NCBI GenBank assembly: GCA_002794735.1
Contig: NBAZ01000001.1
Span: 2,294,001-2,358,000, forward strand
Direction: 5' to 3'
Length of the DNA stretch: 64,000 nt
DNA from: Pyrrhoderma lamaoense
Lineage: Eukaryota > Basidiomycota > Agaricomycetes > Hymenochaetales > Hymenochaetaceae
How positions within the stretch are numbered: the first letter of the stretch is position 1; the number at the start of each line of letters is the position of its first letter. The notes beneath the pieces were generated by a model. It had not been told where the DNA came from and ran no database searches. It saw only the letters and a program-made list of their open reading frames with translations. Both the position numbers and the translations under genes were made by a program. Positions 26,701 to 36,376 of the stretch are shown here, in pieces.

Positions 26701-27486
26701 ATGGCAGACTACATACAAAGCCTCGATCCTCGAAGTCTCGTCATTCTGGAGTCTGTGAGTGTTTTTCTGAGTCTTGGCCGTTCTATGTACTCAGGTATTC
26801 AATAGATCCTCTCCTTCGCTATAAGCCCCTTCACGGCACCAGTCTACAATCTACCTATCTTCCTGTTTGGTATCTACGCCCAGGAAAGTGCAGAATCAAA
26901 CCAGTCTCTTAAACTGGTATGTATAGATATCATTCGTATCATTCTATAGACACTGATATTCCTCAAGTTTACCGGTTTCTTGGGCGGTTCTGCATTGTTT
27001 GATATCATCTGGATGAGCAGGCATGAACAAAATTGGTTCATCAAGTTAATCAATCTCATCATCTTACTTGTAAAGGTGAGAGCTCAAGTATCTCAAGAGT
27101 CCAATCAGGTATCAATGACTACTTAAACAGGCTCCTACCATTCTTGCATCAATATCATCGCTACGTCAGCGTGGAGAGCACTTCTCGAGCTTGAACATCC
27201 GCGGGGGGATCTCAGTGGTCCAACAGGTACTTGCTCTTTTCCTTACTAACATTATAGTCTTCCTGCAAAAATGCTTACACGTACGATTTGTACAGTCTGG
27301 TCTATGCCCGGTGGTTTCTCGTCTTTGTCTGGCCGTGGCGGATACGAAGACCTAGATGCTGGTCGTGACGTTGAAGCGAACCCACCTCCGAGGGCCGTTC
27401 CAAAGCCTCAGGCCCCTGCCCCAGCACCCGCACCTCCCTCTTCTCAGCCTCCTGGTGGCTATCAAACCTCTAATCCCTCTTCATGA
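26701..27486 (+). CDS. Small four-helix membrane protein (AGTRAP-like)
   Basis: Five exons: 26701-26754, 26806-26916, 26968-27075, 27131-27226 and 27296-27486. The start gives MADYIQSLDPRSLVILES. Four hydrophobic segments follow (ILSFAISPFTAPVYNLPIFL, the GFLGGSALFDIIWM helix, LINLIILLVKAPTILAS and neighbours). The helix order and the FLGGSALFDIIW motif resemble angiotensin-receptor-associated protein (AGTRAP) family members in fungi. That link is by eye and tentative. The C-terminal tail is Gly/Pro-rich (VWSMPGGFSSLSGRGGYEDL, then Ala-Pro repeats). The tail is one base out of frame with exon 4. One more G in the G6 run at 27203-27208 would give GGDLSGPTVWSMPGG and restore a continuous product. 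Confidence 0.65.
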
Positions 27487-29509
27487 GTATAATACAGTAA
27501 ACTTGTTAAAATAATTGTTCTAGTGTATGGTTTGAGTGAAATATAATGTGCGATCGAGAATGGTGAATGAATATTATCCTTCAAGTGCATATATAATCTC
27601 TTCCGTGACCCCAGATTTTGGTGTTCTCTACTTCTATTCGTTTCGTTTCTTCAATATTATATGAATAACCTAAGAATAAAGCTGTAGGTCGTAGGCCAAT
27701 AATATTACGTAACCATTACCTCATTCTCCGATGATGACCGATTATACACCGGCCCTAAAGACAGTCTATATCGATATATAGAATGTTGGGTGGAAGGGTT
27801 GAGTGATAACATCTGTCCTCAGTTCCCCTTTTATGGTACGAGGGTTTCGGTTAGACATCCCTATATCTCATTCCTGGCTTTGCATCAGTGTTAGGATTCT
27901 TTTCTTTTACACCCATGAACTCTCATACTGTTCATGTGGGCATTCCCTGACCCGAGCAGTCCGTATTCTGGATACCTCAATCTAGCTTACTTTCTCTGTG
28001 CTCCAATAGGAGTGCGGCGGGTCGTCTGGGTCTGCGGGCAAGTTACGTTACGTTAAGCTCTCATAAAAGCTACGAAGTATGTTACGAAGTTACCTCTACA
28101 CATATGCCACCGATATTGGCAACGATAACGATGTTACGTTTGTGCCTAAGGAGGACGTCTTCGACCATTGAAAAGGTTTGATATGGTCTCTAGGAGGGTC
28201 TTTTCCCGTCGCTTCTGGCTGCCTCTGTGCCCTATCGGGTGCGGCAAACCGACCTCAATCCAGTTGGAGACGTCCGCTTTGGGGATTTGCGGGAGATTGT
28301 GCTCGACGAAGTCTTCTCGGTTGGGTGGGGAAAAGGACGATTTAGCTCGCAAATATGTTCTCTGGGCTCTTCTTGGGGGCCAGTATGGTGTCGATTAGGC
28401 ATGCGAGGTCAAATTACGTATTCACAAAGAGATCGATGTCTCAAGCTACTCGAAAAAAGAAGCTTTTCAGAATAACAAGTTACAGTTCTGCATCTTATAT
28501 GGCAATCGGGTCCCATAGTTTTCTATAGTTTAGGGGGGAAGAGATATAGCGAAAGGGTAAAGAAAAGAAAGACACCCGAACGAACGTTTGCATCGTCTGA
28601 TGACCGGTTTGATAACGAACATACGAGGCAGATTACATCTGTTATCGGTGTTTCGTGTCCTCCTAACGGAGGGCAACAGACCAACCCCATCTTACGACAA
28701 AAAAAAGATATGTAAAAAAGACAAGCGAGAGCGAAAAATGATACAGCTATAGCACGTAATGCTAGCAGACGATACGTTAATACTGGCTTTAGTTGCCCAC
28801 GATTATGATTCTGTCACTTCGGCTCGCCGTTGGTTCGACAATAAGTAGATTTTTGCAGTCCGATTAAACTGTTGTTTTACAGTGGACTGACGATTTTTTA
28901 ATTTTTATACATCTATTTACCAGTTGTCGATGGTGGCCCCCTTCGTTTCCCTTAAGGTCGTGTGCTTTTCCCAACAAATCCATCAGAACAATTCCAGGAG
29001 GGTGGTGCCATCTTCAATCTACGTTTTCAAACCGGACCTGGATACTGCAGCTTTTTGATGTGGTTATCCAGTCATGTTAATTTTTTCCTGTCACTGCCTT
29101 GTTCCGTGATTTGTTCATGAGAGTATGGGCTTGTCTTTTTCTATCCTTTATGTCTTGATGTCTTCAAGATGTATGGGTTTATTACAACACGGGATTTCCG
29201 TATCTTCTTACGCGAGAACCCCCAGAGAGCTCAGACTCTGCTGGCTGTTTACTAATTTTTTCCTATTCTTCTCTTCGTGAGAAGTATCTGAACGCGAACT
29301 GTATGTATAGAATAGTAGTCACGATCAAATCAAATATACGTGTTTGAGAAATTTATAGTTTGTCGACAATATCAATGACTTGAAGTGGACCTGATCTGCG
29401 TCCGTCCAGGTTGACGAACGTGCTACTTCATCACATCGATGCCTGAGGTCCTAGCCATTATGGTAAATTTTGACTTTCGTCTTGACCTCCACACTCCTTC
29501 TTGGGGATC
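27487..29509. other. Two-kilobase region with no supported gene
   Basis: The longest gene-poor stretch of the window. It begins with the 3' region of the small membrane protein gene. Around 28000-28450 composition becomes less AT-rich and open frames of 60-80 codons exist on both strands (28168-28398 plus, 28146-28352 minus), but neither shows a family signature or clear splice partners. The remainder (28480-29500) is AT-rich with T-runs. The last part should hold the promoter of the GNAT-like gene. I find no tRNA-like B box in a proper context, no rRNA and no inverted repeat. Confidence 0.4.
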
Positions 29510-30527
29510 ATGACTACGTCCCAAGAAAGGGCCGTAATAAGGCCATACGTTCACGAAGATGAAGAAAACAAGCTTGTACGATTCAGTATCGGAAAGGGTC
29601 TTATGGAACCCCTGGCATCAGCCAACTTCAAACGTACGTACCGTCATCAATCTAAGTCAAGTACACATTGAATCATGTTTATTAATCATTACCGAACAGT
29701 ATCTACTCATCCTCTGACTCTCGCACTTTGGGTGGCCCTCTCGTCTGTCGCCGTTCAGTTATTAGACTGGTGGCCAGATCCAAGAATAGGTTTTTTGGGC
29801 TACCTCAGCCTGTACCCCTGTTTGCAGCCTTGTCGCTACCGTTTATATTTTTCTTTGATTGGTGAGTCGATATATTGGATATAGTGTGTAGATACATGCA
29901 CGCGGATGTATTACTATACTTCGATATGTACCTATATATCTACTAATATTTGCATTTCCTACAATTTGACTTACTTGTACCTATTTATATTTTCATTGAA
30001 CTCGTTTCCTTAGGTATCAACGTCCTACGTACAACCAACGTGTACTTGAAGCTTTGAAGGCTCCTGACATAGTCGAGATCAACAATTATTATTCTAAAAA
30101 TCACTCTTCCGGTGTATGGCTATATGAATTCGGCTCTAACTTTGTCGGTCTCATCGCAATCGATACAGAGGACTCTACTTCCCATCATAATGATACCAAA
30201 GTAAATAGCAACAAAAAATCGAAATCATCCAAATCTTCGTCTTCATCCTCAACCTCGCCCACCGCAATCATACGGCATCTATACGTTACTGAGCCTTACC
30301 GTGCAGCTAATGCTCAAGATGATTTGATTGACTTTGCCATAAAGAAGATATTCTCGCAAACTGATAAACAGAAGATAGTTATCAAGACGTCTCCTTTGTT
30401 GGAGTACATTACCTCTTCGTTGAAGAAAGTTGGATTTGAGGTTATCAATAGGGGAGAACCCGTTGGGTTGATTGGCTGGCCGATGGAAACATATGAACTT
30501 TGTAGAGAAAAGTGGGTTGGTATCTAA
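29510..30527 (+). CDS. Membrane-anchored GNAT-fold acetyltransferase-like protein
   Basis: Exon 1 (29510 onward) gives MTTSQERAVIRPYVHEDEEN and ends NFK. Exon 2 encodes a hydrophobic helix (THPLTLALWVALSSVAVQLL) and DWWPDPRIGF. Exon 3 starts with YQRPTYNQRVLEALKAPDI and carries GVWLYEFGSNFVGLIAIDTE, a Ser/Lys-rich insert, then IIRHLYVTEPYRAANAQDDL, ending at EKWVGI. The GLIAID strand followed by IRHLYV and a PYR loop is the usual GNAT core order, so an N-acetyltransferase-like fold is likely. Catalytic activity is unproved. Basidiomycetes have a family of such proteins with two N-terminal membrane helices. After GF the frame is lost by one base at the T6 run 29791-29796. The other frame continues with QPVPLFAALSLPFIFFFDW, the second helix. 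Substrate unknown. Confidence 0.72.
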
Positions 30528-30756
30528 GGGAATTGCTAGAGGACCAGAGAGGGAGGAAGAATTTATTATTATAGTATTTACTTACATTACAATGTGAATG
30601 TAATCTAGTTCAATAGTAGAGTAATTGTTCACAAGTAAAAGTTGTTTAAAGAAAGTGTGACCGTAACCGAAATGTAATGCGAGAACTCACATCCAGAAAG
30701 CTGAAGTTCATTCTCACCTTAACGGATAGGAAGAAAATAATCCAAAAAATCTAGAA

Positions 30757-32445
30757 ATGACGTTCCTCTCATCACTCCTCACAGACCGGCGGTCCTCATC
30801 CGCATCAAACCCTGTAATCCTAATCCAATCCTCAGCCGCTCAGTCTGCTTTACCTTTATTACGAGGAATCATCGAAGCTCAAAAGAACTACTCACTCGTC
30901 CTGATCAGCTCACTATATGCGCCTACACAATTACAAATTCAGTCACAGAAAATCGAGGACGACACTCGGATATTTGATTGGACTTGTCAGGTTAGGGGGT
31001 TTGAAGACGAAGGGGATGAAGTTGATTGGAAGAAGAGGTTGAGTGAGATACAGAGTTGTGTTAAAGGTGTGAGTTTCTTTAACTCGTTTGCATTGTGCTC
31101 GTTCTATAATGGTATATGGATGCATACTGACTGATAATTTTTATGTTGGGATACTCTCTCTTTCCCTCTTTTCTTGTTGGTTTTAGAATTTAAAAAACCT
31201 GTGGCAGTCGTGATAGACTCTGTGGATACGATAGACGAAGATATCGAATCACCCTCAGCCGCATACAACTTTATTTCAAAGATACTCTCGACCATCGTTG
31301 CACGTAAAGGTAAAAGTTATCAGTCTATAACTACTCCTTACTTCCTATCCCTAATCTCTTTCTACATCACACATACAATCTTCCATCCAAAATGTAAAAT
31401 ATCAACATCAAAACAATACCACAGACTCATCCCGTCTAATATTACACATATCCTCTCTCTCTCCGGTCCTCCCCCTCCTGAAAACACACCGTTTCTCTCC
31501 TTCTCTAACACACATCATCGCCCACCCGCCGGCCCTCTTAACACACATCGCCTCAACCTACCTCGTCTCTCCTCCCCAATCCTCCTCTTCGTCTTCTTCT
31601 TCTCGTCAAGTTCCTCAGATACCTTGACACCCGAGACACTCAAATTCTGGAGCGTGTTCGTACCCCTATCAGAACGCCCACTCGACATCGAACGTCTCGT
31701 CTTCAACTCATCCAGCTCTGGTACCAACACCGGAAGTATCGAAATGATACAAGGGCAGGATCAATAACGAAAACCTGGAAATCATCTGATACATTGGGAG
31801 AAGGAGATGAGCTTGTAGTAGAGATCATACAACGCTCGAGAAGCTCGGATGCCGTCCCTATATCAGGTCCATTCAACACTAGCTCCTCTAGTAGTGGGAG
31901 ACGAAAGGGAGTTGAAAGGATCCTCGAAGGATGGATCATATCTTCCTCCAAGTCCGTCCCTCTAGAAGACTTAACTTCTCTAAGAAACGTGTGGAGACGG
32001 AAGACTATGTTAGATCAGGTTTGTTTATTTATTTATTTGTTTGCTATCGACCATAATTAATCTAACTCTTAATCTCAACTCTCTCTTCTCAGGAGGAACC
32101 AGACCCGACTAAGAACTTGACATTTAACCTAAGTTTGACAGATTCACAACAGGCTTCTCGCGCACAGGTTCCACTACCATACGAACATGATGGTAAGTGT
32201 CGGAAATTTAGGGGAAGTGGGGAGAGTTCTCTAAGAGAAGCCGGATCCGACTTCACCCCCTCCCCCCCCTCCTCTCTGTCGTGACTGTCTGCTTCATATT
32301 ATAACTCACTGTTATTTCATTTATTCTAGGTCGGAAATCACAGCAACTGAATAACAACGCTAACAATGAGGCACAAATCTTCTACGATCCTGATTCTGCA
32401 GATGATCTTGACGATGAAGACCCAGACGAAGACTTGGATATTTGA
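30757..32445 (+). CDS. ELP5: Elongator complex subunit ELP5
   Basis: Elp5 is part of the Elp4-5-6 subcomplex that helps Elongator modify wobble uridine in tRNAs. Exons 30757-31066, 31187-31309, 31425-32018, 32093-32192 and 32330-32445. The N-terminal RecA-like part reads SNPVILIQSSAAQSALPLL and VAVVIDSVDTIDED. The middle contains SRLILHISSLSPVLPLLK and SLTHIIAHPPALLTHIAS, then LKFWSVFVPLSERP and GRRKGVERILEGW. The C-terminus is diagnostic: DPTKNLTFNLSLTDSQQ, VPLPYEHDG, then FYDPDSADDLDDEDPDEDL. The third exon holds two one-base frame losses, one in the Ser-rich tract near 31580-31620 and one between about 31715 and 31765. Both would be cured by one extra base. The gene follows the GNAT-like gene on the same strand with a 229-base gap. 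Confidence 0.9.
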
Positions 32446-33234
32446 AAAAAAAAAAAGAGACACAAACAAGACCCGGAACCATAATCACAGTCTTGAAATT
32501 AGTGATAATCAATTAATGCACCTCCTTTTTGTTTTCACAAGGGCCGTCAAATAGCAAGCTTAACTAGGATAGAAAGGTAGTTAACAGTAGTAGTAGTAGT
32601 AGTAGCTCTTTTTTTTTAGGAGACGTTTTACAAATCACAATACAATTTCTCTCACAGATGATATCGAATAAAAGAAAGAGAGAGAAAAAAAGGGGCTGGG
32701 GATGATACCATGGTTCTAAAAACTATTTGTTCTTGCAAGGAGCAAGTGGACGGGCCAGACACAGGATAATAAAAAAATGGGATAGAGGGATAGAACTAGG
32801 AAGAGAAAGAGTTAGGAAAGGGGGAAGGGGGATCAGATATAGCTGCAATGGATGGAAAGGAAAGCGACAGACTACTACGATAACACTTAAGGACCAAAAG
32901 GGTGCATAAGACGGATGTCAAGAGAGTTGAAAGAGAAAAAAACGAAAAGATCAGGATTACTTAGTATAGTAAAAGTCGAAGAAAGCACGAGATAGAGAGA
33001 GGGGATTCGAGCGTACATGGTTTACATCACTCCTTAGGAGAAACAGCAGGCAGGATGTTTAATGCTTCAGAGATGATAGTTTAAAGTCTTTATCTAGAAC
33101 GAAAGCTGCCTATGATAGTAGAGAGCTGGAAAAAAAAAACTGAAAACCCTGGGATGTATATGAATCGAGCATCCCAAAAAAGATAGTATAGAAGAGGATA
33201 AGGGGAAAAGGTGAGGTCGGCTCGCACAATAAGC
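32446..33234. other. Convergent intergenic region with AGT microsatellite
   Basis: About 790 bases between the 3' ends of ELP5 (+) and the KH-protein gene (-). It is purine-rich on the plus strand, with A-runs and GGGGAAGGGGG-type tracts. An (AGT)n microsatellite of about 20 bases lies at 32586-32605. Both genes probably have long 3' untranslated regions here. I see no further gene. Confidence 0.5.
32586..32605. repeat. (AGT)n trinucleotide microsatellite
   Basis: Six to seven perfect AGT units in a row, directly after the ELP5 coding region and followed by a T8 tract. It lies in untranslated sequence. Confidence 0.9.
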
Positions 33235-34396
33235 TCACACCTCTTCGGATTGACCCACCCTTCCTACCCGCCTCTCCTTCTCACTCTCGAGTTGGTTGTA
33301 AAGGAGGAAGAGAGCTTTTTCGTTTGCTTCGGGAGTACCCACGATGGTAAACATGCGTTCACCTGTCTCATCGTGTGGTGTCTTTGCAATAGAGATCTTT
33401 GAACCAGAGAGACGACGAATTTCTGTGATCTTGGTGCCGCTACGGCCAATTATACACCCAACCATGTCAGAAGGAATGGAGATATTTTGGGTGCGAAGAT
33501 TCGCGGATTGTTCCGGACTGCTAGGAAGAGTATGAGGCGGTGTTGGAGGAGGCGACCCACCGCTACGAAGACCGTTAGAGCGGCGAGAGCTAGTGAAGGA
33601 GCCGGAGGAGTAACCATTCGATGAACGCCGGCCTGCCGAAGTATCGGTTCCAGGCCCCGGATGGAAGAGGACGGTACCTTGGCCTCGTTCCCAGTCTTCA
33701 AGAAGACATTTACCAATTTGTTCAATCGCTGTTCCAATAGCATCGGCGCTTCCCTGTACCTCAACGATGCGTTCCGTAGACTGCGGAAGCATATCTTTAG
33801 AAGCAACCATGCGAGCACCAGAAGCGTCTTGGATCGCCTTAATTTTGAGACCACCCCGGCCGATAATTGTACCCATTAAATTGTGGGAAATCAAGAGCCG
33901 AATGGAAGTATTAGAGGAAGGGGCAGATGCCGCAGGAGAAGGCGGATTTGCGTCAATCAATTGGGAAATAATAAGGCGATATGCCTGTGTTCAGTAAAAT
34001 ATATGCGTCAGTCGCCGAATATGGAGAAGAGTAAATGGGTGAGAGAGAAAGGGGAAAAAATTAGGGAAAGGAGAAATGAAGGAAGTACCTTTGCGACGCT
34101 TTCAGCATCACCTGAGACGGTGAGAACACGCTCATGCACGCCAGGAACGACCTTGCTAACGCCGGCCTTGACGCCGGTTTCATCTCTAAGGTTGGCGACG
34201 TTGTTGCCACCTTTACCAATGATGACACCAGCATCCTTGGTACTGACGAGAGCACGAAGGGTCAACGTCTCCTTCGGAGAGGTAGAAGGGGTCTGAGAGC
34301 GGGCTTCTGACTTTTCTAAAAGGCGGACAAGAAGAAAGGATCAGTAAAGGATCTTTGTAAGAGAGTGCTGCGCAGATTTTGATTACCTTCAGCCAT
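33235..34396 (-). CDS. Triple-KH-domain RNA-binding protein (PCBP/Rnc1/Pbp2 type)
   Basis: The start at 34396 gives MAE, followed by an intron and EKSEARSQTPSTSPKETLTL. The three KH domains each carry the RNA-binding GXXG loop: DAGVIIGKGGNNVANLRDET, MGTIIGRGGLKIKAIQD and MVGCIIGRSGTKITEIRR. The linker between KH2 and KH3 is Ser/Gly/Arg/Pro-rich and probably disordered. The product ends RRVGRVGQSEEV at 33235. Introns separate exon 1 from KH1 and KH1 from KH2 (the latter at about 33984-34088). This layout is that of poly(C)-binding proteins, yeast Pbp2/Hek2 and fission-yeast Rnc1, which bind mRNA 3' untranslated regions and alter stability or localisation. I cannot choose between these orthologues. 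All phases agree and no frame break was seen. Confidence 0.92.
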
Positions 34397-34808
34397 GAGA
34401 GAGATGGAGAGAGGGGGGAATTAAAAAAAGGGAAACAAGAGAGGAAAGGGGGGAGACGGGTAGGAAGACGAGGGTAGGACGAGAGGAGGAGAGGGGATGT
34501 GGTGGATGAGGGGAAGGGGAGGAGGGGACTGAGAGGGGAAAGATGTAGTTCGTGGAGAAGACGGTTGACTGTCCCAATTTTGATTTCAAGTCGACGGTCG
34601 AGAGTGGACTAACATTCCCACGTACATTTACTTTTAGCACTCTCACACGCGTCTGTATGATTATAATCATCATCCCTTGTCAGTGTCACCGTAAGCAATG
34701 TGCATATACTCGCTCGCGGATGCCTCATGGGCTCGGTTAGGCCCTGCTACGCCCTCAATCTCTCTCTCGACGTCTGCCTGCTACTAGTTCCTGCTCACCA
34801 CTCAAGTC
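34397..34808. promoter_or_regulatory. Divergent promoter, KH protein / MARVEL-like gene
   Basis: A 412-base spacer between divergent starts. On the minus strand the KH-gene leader is strongly pyrimidine-rich (long CTCTCC/TCCCC stretches from 34410 to 34540), as expected for a highly expressed fungal gene. A TTATAATCAT word lies near 34660. Confidence 0.45.
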
Positions 34809-35634
34809 ATGAAGGCTGCAAAAAAATCTCTGTTTGCCCACAAGGCTTACTACCAAATGTCTCTCAACTACCACCCCTTCTTCTTCTTACTCATGGCCCT
34901 CGTCGCAATGACCGAGCTCGGGCTCACCGCCTTTCTCATAAACTCTGGTAACGACTTTGACACTTGGCCTACCCCTCGCTACCACAATTTGTATGCGTCC
35001 TTCACCCGATATATCTCATCCACAGCCTTATACACAACTACTACTACTTTTCCTATCCTCCCAGATTGATTTTCTTTTGTTTCAATGCCGTATGGACTAC
35101 TCTCTTCGCTGCCTCTTACGTCTTATGGTTCATCGATGGAGCCGTACACATCCTCGCAAGTATAGCTAGCTCAATCGCATGGCTTTTTATAACAACCGCC
35201 CTATGGGTAATTACCATTCACTCTTGTCATAATGCATCTACTCACTAATAATAATAAAAATACTGTATCTTATAATATATATATATATACGCACTATATA
35301 AAAACACTCATGATTGTAAAAATGATGATCTTGACAGGCTGTTGCTTCAGGCATCATGCTCCATACCCGAGGCGGGGCAACTGCGCCGGATCTGCTACTG
35401 TCTCCAGGTCCGTACTTGGCTCTCCCACCTAGAGCTCTGGACTTGAAACAGTAAACAAAGAAACTGACACTATTAAGTATTCCCAGATGTAGGCAATCCT
35501 TGACCGTTCTCGCTCTCGGTTGGGTGGAACTCGGAATTTCCGCTCTAACGCTCTTGGCGACCTGCCTCTGGGTTCAGGCAAATAGGCGGAAACGGAACAG
35601 TATCATCGTTGATGACTCTCGTCGTTTGGTCTAG
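34809..35634 (+). CDS. MARVEL-like four-helix membrane protein
   Basis: Exons 34809-34990, 35065-35206, 35338-35411 and 35487-35634 sum to 546 nt, giving 181 aa with consistent phases. The N-terminus is MKAAKKSLFAHKAYYQMSL. Four hydrophobic segments follow: FFFLLMALVAMTELGLTAFL, FCFNAVWTTLFAASYVLWF, then WLFITTALWAVASGIML, and LTVLALGWVELGISALTLLA. A short basic tail ends RRKRNSIIVDDSRRLV. Four spaced helices with a helix-1 Glu and a conserved Trp resemble small fungal MARVEL-domain proteins, which organise membrane microdomains. The assignment rests on topology, so the family name is tentative. The third intron uses the donor gtactt at 35412 rather than the earlier gtccgt. Only that choice keeps the frame. 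Confidence 0.75.
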
Positions 35635-36376
35635 TTCTCTTCATGACAAATGACAGATCTATGATGTTGGCGATTTGGACGCGAGATCACAACTTTTTTT
35701 TCTTATTTTATGAGGCAGGGATACGAATGACATCATGATTTAGACGATTATTTTACCCTCATCTCTCCTTTCTTTTCGTTTTGCTTTGCTTTTACAACAA
35801 TAATCATCATCTATCATCTGCACTCGATACAACTGTATGTATAACGCTCTCATTTGTAGAAACTTTTTCCAATAACGCACGGACATGACACATTCATCCT
35901 TACCACTTTTTTATATCTTTTATCCAAACTTGATTTGATAATTATTCACAGACGAGAACGAGTTGACGTTGCAGGACAGCGAGCCAGTATGCAAATACGC
36001 TTATGTGCACAAATACAAATTAAAGACTTGCAACCTATGCGCAACCAAAAGGGATGTACGATTATTAATAATTACTTTTTGAATATTAGGCTTTAATATT
36101 TGATGTATGTTTTGTTGATATTAATCCCTTTTCGATCACTTTGTCCGACCTACCAAGGCTAACATCATCTTCACCTGCTTATGATGCGAACAAGAAAGGA
36201 TCACTATTTTCACTAGGTTTAATGTCTTCTGCGCCTCATTACCACTTAATTGTATGCGAACACATGGAAAGAGGTGTCTAAGCCTGCAGACACTATCCAT
36301 TCATTCCATAAGTCCGTTGCTGCGATAGATCAACTGACCTTTAAGTCACCCACATCCCCACCCTTCATCCCCATCC
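35635..36376. other. Intergenic region between MARVEL-like and lipase genes
   Basis: About 740 bases between two plus-strand genes. The left part is AT-rich with TTTTATATCTTTTATCC-like tracts (3' untranslated region). The right part from about 36300 is CCCAC/CCATCC-rich and leads into the lipase ATG. I see no gene. Confidence 0.4.

Noticed and set aside
28825..28850. GGTTCGACAAT, similar to a tRNA B box
   Set aside because: No matching A box or acceptor stem at the expected distance.
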